Shown here in pieces: positions 57,103-64,000 of a DNA stretch of 64,000 nucleotides. The stretch covers positions 1,302,001-1,366,000 of the forward strand of contig NZ_CP011533.1 in assembly GCF_001704275.1 (NCBI RefSeq), in the 5' to 3' direction. The translations under genes and the position numbers were made by a program. A model generated the notes under the pieces. The model worked only from the letters and a program-made list of their open reading frames with translations. It ran no database searches and was not told the DNA's origin. Within the stretch, counting starts at the first letter, position 1; every line of letters starts with the position of its first letter. Source of the DNA: Streptomyces noursei ATCC 11455 (GTDB lineage Bacteria > Actinomycetota > Actinomycetes > Streptomycetales > Streptomycetaceae).

Positions 57103-57233
57103 CGCGCGGCGGGCCGCCGCCACGGCGGACGTCCCACCGGGGCGGACCCCTGCCGGAGGCGCGTGCGCACCTTCTTGACGACGAGGTAGGCCGGGTAGCC
57201 GAAGAAGCCCAGGAAGACGACGAGGACGAGCAC
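56712..57233 (-). CDS. Possible membrane-helix protein antisense to the methyltransferase-DCC gene
   Basis: From GTG 57233 the minus strand reads VLVLVVFLGFFGYPAYLVV, then KKVRTRLRQGSAPVGRP, with ideal codon bias for this genome over the first 30 codons: a membrane helix with positive flank. Beyond about 57100 it runs antisense to the DCC part of the neighbouring gene and its composition turns random. Only the part at about 57110-57233 looks coding. It may be a truncated small membrane-protein gene without a proper stop. Confidence 0.3.
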   Translation of the reverse strand: MLVLVVFLGFFGYPAYLVVKKVRTRLRQGSAPVGRPPWRRPAARYRVAARGSCGMSRGPAPKASAHSWTNHRSPGTTSSQPSTAQPRCRWLSIRPSAAMPSARTAPSSVSYVIRRRRRGCRSAGTSSSATGRRRAIQRPNWLHGPQLSETYSRAGALPGQGRSLGRQAGTAAR

Positions 57234-57325
57234 CCCCCCACGGCCCGCGAACAGCCCGAGCCTCCGGCCGAACCAGGCGTTACGCTCGTTTTGTCCGTAG
57301 ACGTTCCGATCGTGCGGAGGCGGCC

Positions 57326-57484
57326 ATGAGCCAGTACTACAACGAGTACACGACTCCGTCGCAGGCCGAGGGCGAGCGGCTGGAGGAGGACATGGATCCG
57401 GCCGAGCCGCGGCACCCCGAGACGATGCGCACCCAGCCGTCCCAGGCGGAGGGCGAGCGCCGGGCGGAGGACGACCAGGACTGA
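57326..57484 (+). CDS. Small acidic protein with a duplicated SQAEGER motif
   Basis: A 52-residue protein that is very acidic and polar. ATG 57326 follows CGGAGG by five bases. It contains two copies of PSQAEGER, at residues about 11-18 and 38-45, each followed by an acidic run (LEEDMDP and RAEDDQD), so it is an internal duplication. No hydrophobic part is present. The gene stands between the methyltransferase fusion and purB. I do not recognise a family. Conservation of such small acidic proteins next to purB is possible but not verified. Confidence 0.65.
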   Translation: MSQYYNEYTTPSQAEGERLEEDMDPAEPRHPETMRTQPSQAEGERRAEDDQD

Positions 57485-57581
57485 GCGGGCACCGGACGAC
57501 GAGGACCGGGCGGGGACTGTAGGAAAGCACAGCCGGGACCGGGGCGCTGGCCTGCGCAAATCGCCAGTAGACTCTGCCCAC

Positions 57582-59024
57582 GTGACTGCTGTGTCTGCGA
57601 AGCCTCGCATCCCCAATGTCCTGGCCGGCCGCTACGCCTCCGCGGAGCTGGCCGTGCTGTGGTCCCCCGAGTACAAGGTCAAGCTGGAGCGGAAGCTGTG
57701 GCTGGCGGTGCTGCGCGCCCAGAAGGACCTGGGGGTGGCCGTCCCCGAGCAGGCACTGACCGACTACGAGCGGGTGCTGGAGACCGTCGACCTGGCCTCG
57801 ATCGCCGAGCGCGAGAAGGTCACCCGGCACGACGTCAAGGCCCGGATCGAGGAGTTCAACGCCCTGGCCGGGCACGAGCAGATCCACAAGGGCATGACCT
57901 CCCGGGATCTGACCGAGAACGTCGAGCAGCTCCAGGTGCGGCTGTCGCTGGAACTGGTGCGGGACCGCGCCGTCGCCGTACTGACCCGCCTGGGCTCGCT
58001 GGCCGGCCAGCACTCCGAGCTGGTCATGGCCGGTCGCTCGCACAACGTCGCCGCACAGGCCACCACCCTCGGCAAGCGCTTCGCGACCGCCGCCGACGAA
58101 CTGCTGGTCGCCTTCGCACGGGTGGAGGAACTGCTCTCCCGCTACCCGCTGCGCGGCATCAAGGGCCCGGTCGGCACCGCCCAGGACATGCTCGACCTGC
58201 TCGGCGGGGACGCCGCCAAGCTCGCCGAGCTGGAGCAGCGGATCGCCGGCCACCTCGGCTTCGGCCAGGCGTTCACCTCCGTCGGCCAGGTGTACCCGCG
58301 GTCGCTCGACTACGAGGTGGTCACCTCGCTGGTGCAGCTGGCCGCCGCGCCGTCGTCGCTGGCCAAGACGATCCGGCTGATGGCCGGGCACGAGCTGGTC
58401 ACCGAGGGCTTCAAGCCCGGCCAGGTCGGCTCCTCGGCGATGCCGCACAAGATGAACACCCGCTCCTGCGAGCGGGTCAACGGCCTCATGGTGATCCTGC
58501 GCGGCTACGCCTCCATGGCCGGCGAGCTGGCCGGCGACCAGTGGAACGAGGGCGACGTCTCCTGCTCGGTGGTCCGCCGGGTCGCGCTGCCGGACGCCTT
58601 CTTCGCGCTGGACGGCCTGCTGGAGACGTTCCTGACCGTGCTCGACGAGTTCGGCGCCTTCCCCGCCGTGGTCGCCCGCGAGCTGGACCGCTACCTGCCC
58701 TTCCTCGCCACGACCAAGGTCCTGATGGGCGCGGTGCGGGCCGGCGTGGGCCGCGAGGAGGCGCACGAGGCGATCAAGGAGAACGCGGTCGCCTCGGCGC
58801 TGGCCATGCGCGAGCAGGGCGCGGAGCGCAACGAACTGCTGGACAAGCTGGCCGCCGACAGCCGGATCCCGCTGGACAAGGCCCAGCTGGCGGAGCTGAT
58901 GGCCGACAAGCTGTCCTTCACCGGTGCGGCCGGCGACCAGGTGGCCGCCGTCGTCGCCCGGATCGAGGAGATCGCCAAGCAGCACCCCGAGGCCGCCGCC
59001 TACGCCCCCGGCGCGATCCTCTGA
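57582..59024 (+). CDS. purB: Adenylosuccinate lyase PurB
   Basis: A 480-residue fumarase/aspartase-superfamily enzyme that releases fumarate from SAICAR and adenylosuccinate in purine synthesis. The superfamily signature GSSAMPHKMN is at residues 283-292. Also conserved are the catalytic His region EQIHKGMTSRDLTENVE and LVMAGRSHNVAAQATTLGKR. The start is GTG 57582; a second GTG at 57591 is equally possible. It is followed 12 bases later by the mug-like gene on the same strand. Confidence 0.95.
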   Translation: MTAVSAKPRIPNVLAGRYASAELAVLWSPEYKVKLERKLWLAVLRAQKDLGVAVPEQALTDYERVLETVDLASIAEREKVTRHDVKARIEEFNALAGHEQIHKGMTSRDLTENVEQLQVRLSLELVRDRAVAVLTRLGSLAGQHSELVMAGRSHNVAAQATTLGKRFATAADELLVAFARVEELLSRYPLRGIKGPVGTAQDMLDLLGGDAAKLAELEQRIAGHLGFGQAFTSVGQVYPRSLDYEVVTSLVQLAAAPSSLAKTIRLMAGHELVTEGFKPGQVGSSAMPHKMNTRSCERVNGLMVILRGYASMAGELAGDQWNEGDVSCSVVRRVALPDAFFALDGLLETFLTVLDEFGAFPAVVARELDRYLPFLATTKVLMGAVRAGVGREEAHEAIKENAVASALAMREQGAERNELLDKLAADSRIPLDKAQLAELMADKLSFTGAAGDQVAAVVARIEEIAKQHPEAAAYAPGAIL

Positions 59025-59036
59025 CCCGGGGCTGAC

Positions 59037-59585
59037 GTGCGCTTCACCCCCGAGGAGCTGGAGGCCGCTCGCGACCGCGTCGTCCCGGACGTGGTCGCGA
59101 GCGACCTGCGGGTGCTGTTCTGTGGAATCAACCCCGGGCTGATGACGGCCGTCACCGGGCACCACTTCGCCCGCCCCGGCAACCGCTTCTGGCCCGTCCT
59201 GCACGCCGCCGGCTTCACCCCCCGGCAGCTCCGCCCCGCCGAACAGGGCGAACTGCTCGACCACGGGCTGGGCATCACCAACGTCGTGGCCCGGCCGACC
59301 GCGCGCGCCGACGAGCTGACCGCGCAGGAGTACCGCGAGGGCGGGCGGCTGCTGGCCGAGAAGGTGGCCAGGCTCCGACCGCGCTGGCTCGCGGTCGCCG
59401 GCGTCACCGCCTACCGCGTCGCCTTCGACGACAAGCACGCCGTGATCGGCCCCCAGGAACGCACCCTGGGCGCCACCCGCATCTGGGCGCTGCCCAACCC
59501 CAGTGGCCTGAACGCCCATTGGACGCCGGCGACCATGGCGGAGGAGTACGGGCGGCTGCGCGCGGCGGCGTTCGCCGAGTCCTGA
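59037..59585 (+). CDS. mug: G/U mismatch-specific DNA glycosylase (Mug/TDG family)
   Basis: A 182-residue uracil-DNA glycosylase superfamily member that removes U or T from mismatches with G. The family motif I is FCGINPG (Asn catalytic), and motif II is the NPSGLNAHWT region that fills the abasic gap and recognises G. GHHFARPGNRFWPVLHAAGF is also typical. It starts at GTG 59037, 12 bases after purB, so the two are probably co-transcribed. Confidence 0.92.
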   Translation: MRFTPEELEAARDRVVPDVVASDLRVLFCGINPGLMTAVTGHHFARPGNRFWPVLHAAGFTPRQLRPAEQGELLDHGLGITNVVARPTARADELTAQEYREGGRLLAEKVARLRPRWLAVAGVTAYRVAFDDKHAVIGPQERTLGATRIWALPNPSGLNAHWTPATMAEEYGRLRAAAFAES

Positions 59586-59692
59586 CCGGCGGCGGACGAC
59601 GCACCACGGCGGGCCGACGGACGGACCGGACGGACCGGCCGACGGGCGGACGGGCATCGGAGCGCACCGGCGGACGTTCCCCGACCGCATGA

Positions 59693-60283
59693 CTATCCGC
59701 CTCCCGGCAGCGGTCCCTTCGCTATGACGCCCACCACCTGGCACGGCTGCCCGAACTCCGGTCGCCCGGCACCGACCGCGATCCAACGGCCGCCGTCCGG
59801 CCAGGCGTACACCCGCGGCACCAGCGCGCTCAGCGACTCCAGCGGCGGCGGGACGGGCAGCCCCATGGCGCTCCGCTCCAGCGCCTCCGCCAGGTCGTGC
59901 ACGACGGGCCCGCCGCGCCGCGAGGAGACCAGCACGACGAGCGCCGCGAGTTCCTCGACGCACTGGTCGCGGGCCGCCGCGGCATCCGCCGGATCCACGT
60001 CCCACAGCGGGCCGCTCGCCCATAGTCGCGCCACATGGAAGCCCGGTCCGCTGGTGCCCGTCGCGGTGTGCTCCCTCTGCTCCGGGAAGGGGCGGGCGCA
60101 TAAGGCATCGAGCCGGGCGAGCGCGGTGGGCGGCCCGCCGGGCGGCTCGGGCCCGGGCGGCCCGGCGGGCTCCGGGGGCGCGGGGCCCCGCGGCGGCATC
60201 GCTGCCTCCGGAGCGGTCGGGAGGGTCGGGAGCGGCGGGGGCGTCGGCTTCGGTCGCGGGCCGTGGTGCGGTTCGGGCGTCAT
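59693..60283 (-). CDS. Hypothetical cytoplasmic protein with Pro-rich N terminus
   Basis: A 196-residue protein. The first 65 residues are Pro/Gly-rich (PRPKPTPPPLPTLPTAPEAA, GPAPPEPAGPPGPEPPGGPP). The rest is a compact domain (ARLDALCARPFPEQREHTAT, FHVARLWASGPLWDVDPADA, ECVEELAALVVLVSSRRGG-like, VYAWPDGGRWIAVGAGRPEF). I do not recognise it. ATG 60283 begins where coding-type codon bias begins. It is divergent from the ROK gene. Low-complexity GGACGGACC repeats lie downstream at about 59615-59655. Confidence 0.6.
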   Translation of the reverse strand: MTPEPHHGPRPKPTPPPLPTLPTAPEAAMPPRGPAPPEPAGPPGPEPPGGPPTALARLDALCARPFPEQREHTATGTSGPGFHVARLWASGPLWDVDPADAAAARDQCVEELAALVVLVSSRRGGPVVHDLAEALERSAMGLPVPPPLESLSALVPRVYAWPDGGRWIAVGAGRPEFGQPCQVVGVIAKGPLPGGG

Positions 60284-60443
60284 ACCGTCAGTAAACCTGC
60301 GGGGTCTGACAATTGGCCGTGCGCGCGCTCCGCGGAGCCGCCGCCGGGCCGTCCCCGTTCGGCGTCCACCGGCCCCTCGGGGCTCGCCGCACACCCGCTG
60401 ACCGGCTACGATCCGCCAGACAGGCGAGGCGAGGAGACGGACG

Positions 60444-61601
60444 TTGGGTCGGCTCACCGGCGGGGACCCTTCTCTGCTGCGACGGATCAACTCCGCGGTG
60501 GTGCTGCACGCACTGCGCGCCGCGGACTCCCCCACGCTCACCGATCTCGTCCAGGTGACCGGTCTGTCCCGGCCGACCGTCGAGGGCGTGATCGAGGGGC
60601 TGATCGAGGCCGGGCTGGTGGCCGAGGCGCCCGCCGAGGAGGGCGAGACCCGCCGCCAGGGACGCCCCGCCCGCCGATTCCGCTTCCGCGCCGAGGCCGG
60701 CCATCTGCTGGGCATCGAGATCGGGCCGCACCGGGTCGCGGCGCTGCTGTCCGACCTCGGCGGGCAGGTGCGCGGCTCGGCGCAGCGCGAGGTGACGGAG
60801 CACGCACCGGCCGACGAGCGACTGGAGCGGGTGCGGGCCATGGTGGCCGACCTGCTGCGCCGCGCGGGCGTGGCGCGCAGTTCGCTGCGGGCGGTCGGGG
60901 TGGCCGGTCCGGGCATCGTGGAGGCGGACGGCACCGTACGGCTCGGCACCGCACTGCCCGGCTGGACCGGACTGCCGCTCGGCGAGCGGCTGCGGCGGTC
61001 GTTCCGCTGCCCGGTCCTGGTGGAGAACGACGCCAACGCGGCGGCGGTGGCCGAGCACTGGCAGGGCGCGGCGACCGGCTCCGGCGACATGGTGTTCGTC
61101 CTGGCCGGGCTGAGCCCCGGCGCCGGGTCGCTGATCGGCGGGCGGCTGCACCGGGGGTTCGGCGGCGCGGCCGGGGAGATCGGCGCGCTGCACCTGTTGG
61201 GCCGGGAGGCCACGCCGGAGACCCTGCTGTCCACGACCGGTGAGCCCCTGCATCCGCTGGACGAGGCGCAGGTCGCGGCGGTGTTCGCGGCGGCCCGGGA
61301 CGGGGACGGGCAGGCGCGGGAGGCGGTGGACCGCTTCATCCGGCGGCTGGTGCACGACGTCGCCGCGCTGGTGCTGGCCCTCGACCCGGAGTTGGTGGTG
61401 ATCGGCGGCTGGGCATCCGGGCTGGCGGGTGTGTTGGAGCCACTGCGCCGGGAGTTGGCGCGCTACTGCCTGCGGCCGCCGGAGGTCGTGCTGTCGCAGC
61501 TGGGACCTGCCGCGATCGCCACCGGCGCGCTGCGGCTGGCCCTGGACCACGTCGAGGGCGAACTCTTCGCGGTGGAGGGGACGATGACGGGGCGGCGGTG
61601 A
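60444..61601 (+). CDS. ROK-family transcriptional regulator without the usual zinc cysteines
   Basis: A 385-residue protein with an N-terminal MarR-like winged helix (SAVVLHALRAADSPTLTDLV, TGLSRPTVEGVIEGLIEAGL) and a C-terminal ROK kinase-like domain (GIEIGPHRVAALLSDLGGQV, VGVAGPGIVEADGTVRLGTA, LVENDANAAAVAEHWQG, GAAGEIGALHLLG). In sugar-binding ROK proteins a CxCGxxGC zinc motif follows the ALHLL strand. Here it reads GREATPETLLSTTGEPLHP with no cysteine. It may therefore bind a different ligand. The start is TTG 60444. It is convergent with the GntR gene. Confidence 0.88.
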   Translation: MGRLTGGDPSLLRRINSAVVLHALRAADSPTLTDLVQVTGLSRPTVEGVIEGLIEAGLVAEAPAEEGETRRQGRPARRFRFRAEAGHLLGIEIGPHRVAALLSDLGGQVRGSAQREVTEHAPADERLERVRAMVADLLRRAGVARSSLRAVGVAGPGIVEADGTVRLGTALPGWTGLPLGERLRRSFRCPVLVENDANAAAVAEHWQGAATGSGDMVFVLAGLSPGAGSLIGGRLHRGFGGAAGEIGALHLLGREATPETLLSTTGEPLHPLDEAQVAAVFAAARDGDGQAREAVDRFIRRLVHDVAALVLALDPELVVIGGWASGLAGVLEPLRRELARYCLRPPEVVLSQLGPAAIATGALRLALDHVEGELFAVEGTMTGRR

Positions 61602-61631
61602 ACGACGCGCCCCGGACCGGACCGCACGACG

Positions 61632-61670
61632 GCGGGGCCCGCACCGGAATCGCCCCGGTGCGGGCCCCGC
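61632..61670. terminator. Bidirectional 16-bp terminator between ROK and GntR genes
   Basis: GCGGGGCCCGCACCGG (61632-61647) pairs perfectly with CCGGTGCGGGCCCCGC (61655-61670) in an 85-base convergent gap. Confidence 0.85.
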
Positions 61671-61686
61671 GCGGCGGTGTCGCCGA

Positions 61687-62424
61687 TCAGCCGGCGAGCA
61701 GCGGCTCCGCCTCGCGCTCGCCGAAGGTGAGCCGGCAGGTGTCGGCGCGGTAGGTGGAGACCGCGACGGCGGTGGCCCGGCCCTGGGAGACGTAGCGGGT
61801 GGTGACGACGAGGACCGGGGATCCCGGCAGCCGGTCCAGTTGCTTGGCGTCCTCGGCGCGGGCCGAGCCCAGTTCGACGGTGCGGTCCTGGCCGTCCAGA
61901 TCGAGCGCCTGGAGGGACCGAAGCACGGCGCGGGCGCCGGCGGCGGGGTCGGCGGCGACCACCTCGGCGCAGTCGGGGACCGCGTCTGACCGTACGTAGA
62001 GCAGTTCGGCGGCGACCGGCTGGCCGGCCGAGACCCGGTTGCGGCGCACGACGTGGACCGCCTCGCCGGGGGCGGTCTCCAGCAGTCGGGCCACCGCGGC
62101 CGGCACCGTGTCGGTCTCGCTGGCGGCGACGGCCTGCCAGTCGTCGCCGGCGGCGCCGGGCCAGGTGTGCCGGGTGGGATCGACGGCGACGCCGACCCGG
62201 GGCGGGGCGACGGTCGTGCCGACACCGCGGCGGCGCTGGAGCCTGCCCTCCAACTCCAGCTGTTCGAGCGCCTGCCGCAGCGTGGCCCGGGCGACGCCGA
62301 ACCGCGCCGCCAGGTCCCGCTCGTTGGGCAGGATCTCGCCGACCGTGAACTCGGTGTCCAGCGCGTCGCTGAGCACGGTCTTGAGATGCCAGTACTTGGG
62401 CTCCGGAGCCGTTTCGAGCTTCAT
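61687..62424 (-). CDS. GntR-family regulator with UTRA domain (HutC/DasR type)
   Basis: A 245-residue regulator. The winged helix occupies residues about 8-75 (KYWHLKTVLSDALDTEFTVG, ERDLAARFGVARATLRQALE, QRRRGVGTTVAPP as the wing). UTRA follows (VHVVRRNRVSAGQPVAAELL, LVVTTRYVSQGRATAVAVST, CRLTFGEREAEPLL). UTRA proteins sense small sugars, amino acids or their phosphates. ATG 62424 is supported by the G-rich site before it. A palindrome of HutC/DasR style lies about 210 bases upstream. Confidence 0.9.
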   Translation of the reverse strand: MKLETAPEPKYWHLKTVLSDALDTEFTVGEILPNERDLAARFGVARATLRQALEQLELEGRLQRRRGVGTTVAPPRVGVAVDPTRHTWPGAAGDDWQAVAASETDTVPAAVARLLETAPGEAVHVVRRNRVSAGQPVAAELLYVRSDAVPDCAEVVAADPAAGARAVLRSLQALDLDGQDRTVELGSARAEDAKQLDRLPGSPVLVVTTRYVSQGRATAVAVSTYRADTCRLTFGEREAEPLLAG

Positions 62425-62632
62425 GGTCCATACCCCCAGGCCGCGGGCCCGCATCCGGACCCGGTGATGTGCGGCCCGCGAGCGGGCCCCCGAAGTTGTG
62501 CGGCCCGCGCCCGGGCCGGTATCGCCCGGTCCGCGGGCGGACCAGGACTTCTCGACACGCACGGGGCCGAATATTGAGCGCTTCTTTATTAAAGGTTGTT
62601 GCAGTATCCCGACGATATGACCGCCCCCACCC

Positions 62633-62646
62633 TTGGTCAAGACCAA
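62633..62646. promoter_or_regulatory. HutC/DasR-type operator candidate
   Basis: TTGGTC-AA-GACCAA is a perfect dyad. It resembles the TGGTCTAGACCA consensus bound by HutC-subfamily GntR regulators, so it is a likely site of the UTRA-type regulator encoded at 61687-62424. The 519-base gap 62425-62943 holds this site, GC-rich inverted repeats at 62450-62540 and a 12-base tandem repeat; no gene is seen. Confidence 0.6.
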
Positions 62647-62754
62647 TCCACCATCCGATATCCGATTCCGCCCGCGCACGGCGGCGCCGCCGGCCACCGG
62701 CCGTCCATGTCCCGGCGCCGGACGCACCGAGCGACGCGCGTGCCCTGGGTTGCC

Positions 62755-62790
62755 GGCACGGCATCCGGCACGGCATCCGATGCAGCATCC
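62755..62790 (+). repeat. 12-base tandem repeat
   Basis: GGCACGGCATCC occurs twice head to tail (62755-62766, 62767-62778), followed by a degenerate third copy GATGCAGCATCC (62779-62790). It lies upstream of the SLATT gene. Confidence 0.7.
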
Positions 62791-62943
62791 GGTATGGAGG
62801 GAACTCCTCGCCCCGGGGTGGGAGTTGGAGGGGACGGCCGGACGACCTCGGCGAGCGACTCACGGTGTGCCCTTGACAGTGACTTCGCAGTCGGGCGAGA
62901 TAGTGAATGCGCAGGGGGCGTGGTTGTCGGGGCGGGGGTGCAC

Positions 62944-63438
62944 ATGGTGGCGGATGGCGGTGCTCCGGACCGCGTCGAGATACTGGAGCGTTGGAGCCGG
63001 GGCCTACAGATGGTCCATGTGGCTCACAACATCGCCTCGGAGCGGTTCGATCACTGGAACCGCGTCAGCGGCATCACCACGGCCATGCTGTCCGCCGTCG
63101 TCGGCACAACGCTCTTCGCCTCACTCTCGACCTCCGGCCTCACCGGTGTTCGCGTGGTAGCCGGCGCCGCCAGCCTGCTGGCGGCCGCGCTCAGTGCCGG
63201 GCAACTGGTCTGGAACTACCCCGAACTCGCCTCGCGCCACCGAGCCGCCGCCGTGCGCTACGCGACCCTCCGTCGACAGGTGGAACTGCGGTTGGCGAAC
63301 CGGGACCAGATGACCGACGCGGACGTCGACGTCACGTCGTCCGAGTGGGAACAGATCGAGCAGTCGGCCCCACAGCTGCCGATCGGTGTCCGCCGCCGTG
63401 CCAGGAGAGAGCTCGCCGGCGTCCCGCCACGCGCCTGA
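62944..63438 (+). CDS. SLATT-domain membrane protein, orphan
   Basis: A 164-residue protein of the SLATT type (SMODS/SLOG-associating two-TM effector). An N-terminal helix (EILERWSRGLQMVHVAHNIA) and FDHWNRVSG lead into two membrane helices (residues about 43-62, ITTAMLSAVVGTTLFASL; 69-90, VVAGAASLLAAALSAGQLVW). A cytoplasmic helix with RHRAAAVRYATLRRQVELRL and an acidic C-terminal part follow. In defence systems SLATT proteins form pores when a nucleotide signal arrives. No cyclase, SLOG or nuclease gene is adjacent. ATG 62944 is chosen after GGGGGTG; GTG 62938 is possible. Confidence 0.75.
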   Translation: MVADGGAPDRVEILERWSRGLQMVHVAHNIASERFDHWNRVSGITTAMLSAVVGTTLFASLSTSGLTGVRVVAGAASLLAAALSAGQLVWNYPELASRHRAAAVRYATLRRQVELRLANRDQMTDADVDVTSSEWEQIEQSAPQLPIGVRRRARRELAGVPPRA

Positions 63439-63571
63439 GCCCCCCACCTGGCGACACGACACCACCCTGTCCGGACCGGAATCCGACCGGCACGTCACCT
63501 CAACTACAGGGCAAGGGGTGTCCGATGCGCCCCCCGGGGGGCCTGTCCGACCCTGATCCGCCGGGCGGGTC

Positions 63572-64000
63572 CTAGTGGGCCAGTGACGCCAGCTTGTCGG
63601 GGTTGCGCACGACGTAGAGCGTCTGGATCCGGCCGTCCCGGATGTCGAGCTGGAAGACCGAGTCCGGGGTTCCGTCGAAGTGCGTCAGCAGCGCGATGCC
63701 GCCGTTGAGTTCGAGGAAGCGGAGCTCCAGTCCCGCCGGGGAGGTCCGGACGATGCCGATGAAGAACCGGGCGATCTTGTCGGGGGCCTCGATGATCCGC
63801 AGCGGGGCCTTGACCTTGCCGCCGCTGTCCCCGACCAGCCTGGCGTCCGCCGCGAGGAGGCTCAGCAGCCCGTCGAGGTCGCCACCGGCCGCGGCGGACA
63901 GGAACCGCTCGGTCAACTCGCGCTGCCGGTCCGGGTCGACGTCGAAGCGCGGTCGGCGCTCCTCCACGTGGCGCCGGGCCCGGCCGGCCAGTTGACGCAC
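63572..64000 (-). CDS. ECF41/SigJ-like sigma factor, C-terminal part (5' end outside window)
   Basis: About 142 residues of an ECF41-type sigma factor. The VRQLAGRARRHVEERRPRF segment is the end of sigma region 4. The rest is the SnoaL/NTF2-like domain that modulates these sigmas (FLSAAAGGDLDGLLSLLAAD, RLVGDSGGKVKAPLRIIEAP, LRFLELNGGIALLTHFDG, LYVVRNPDKLASL). The frame is open to the last base of the window, so region 2 lies beyond it. ECF41 genes usually neighbour a redox or carboxymuconolactone-type enzyme, not visible here. Confidence 0.88.
   Translation of the reverse strand: MRQLAGRARRHVEERRPRFDVDPDRQRELTERFLSAAAGGDLDGLLSLLAADARLVGDSGGKVKAPLRIIEAPDKIARFFIGIVRTSPAGLELRFLELNGGIALLTHFDGTPDSVFQLDIRDGRIQTLYVVRNPDKLASLAH

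Noticed and set aside
59600..59660. A short repeat array (GGACGGACC units) as a CRISPR-like element
   Set aside because: The units are contiguous low-complexity repeats without spacers, and no cas gene is present.
57300..60101. A frame of over 1100 codons on the minus strand across purB and mug
   Set aside because: It is shadow of purB and mug. Only its distal end (57110-57233) has coding-like membrane sequence, which is listed separately at low confidence.

Overview
The window is about 64 kb of very GC-rich DNA. Third codon positions are almost all G or C, GTG starts are frequent, and regulator families (TetR, GntR, AraC, LuxR, ROK, ECF41) are abundant. Together with a subtilisin-inhibitor-like protein, urease genes without ureE, roadblock proteins and F420-type enzymes, this points to a Streptomyces or very close relative. 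That assignment is inferred from sequence style and gene families, not from a database search.

Layout. 1-8.7 kb: the 3' end of a phosphofructokinase gene, a CtaG-like copper/oxidase assembly protein, a secreted protease inhibitor with Arg at the predicted P1 site, an acyltransferase followed by a gene relic, a YbaK-type deacylase, a secreted tripeptidyl-aminopeptidase-like hydrolase, and a four-gene operon (6.4-8.7 kb) of roadblock-type and PATAN-like proteins with no GTPase. 8.7-13.6 kb: urease operon on the minus strand, in transcription order ureA-ureB-ureC-ureF-ureG-ureD, with a GlnR-box-like sequence upstream. 14.1-15.1 kb: secreted M28 aminopeptidase. 15.1-30 kb: a plastic accessory stretch. 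It has an orphan antitoxin, two serine hydrolases, a DUF4097 protein, a GlxA-type AraC regulator facing a dead lipocalin-like gene, RidA, an Imm49 immunity gene fused to a foreign N terminus, and a graveyard holding a resolvase relic, a LuxR regulator and an M20 peptidase that have both lost their 5' ends at one junction, and an integrase relic.

30-37.3 kb returns to ordered chromosomal genes: an atypical ClpP whose catalytic Ser is Thr and catalytic Asp is Glu, an NlpC/P60 hydrolase, an RsbW-type kinase, and the biotin locus (bioF divergent from bioB-bioA-bioD). 37.4-51.4 kb: a degenerate Fic/Doc toxin-antitoxin pair, an APC permease overlapping a drug/metabolite exporter tail-to-tail, a GntR regulator, an orphan phage-tail-tube-like protein, an F420-type oxidoreductase, a GNAT, paired CNNM/HlyC membrane proteins, an FAD monooxygenase with a 17-bp-arm TetR operator and its convergent TetR gene, an SGNH hydrolase, and AraC plus VOC genes. 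51.5-64 kb: a UvrA-like ATPase, a TetR gene divergent from an SRPBCC membrane protein and a methyltransferase-DCC fusion, purB with mug, a ROK and a UTRA-type GntR regulator converging on a 16-bp terminator stem, an orphan SLATT-domain protein, and the 3' part of an ECF41/SigJ-like sigma factor.

Working together: ureABCFGD supplies urease structural subunits and the F/G/D maturation factors. bioFADB gives the last four steps of biotin synthesis. Several regulator-target pairs are visible with dyad operators between them. The least explained system is the GTPase-free roadblock operon. The most eventful DNA is the 19-30 kb decay zone. No tRNA, rRNA or CRISPR array was seen.
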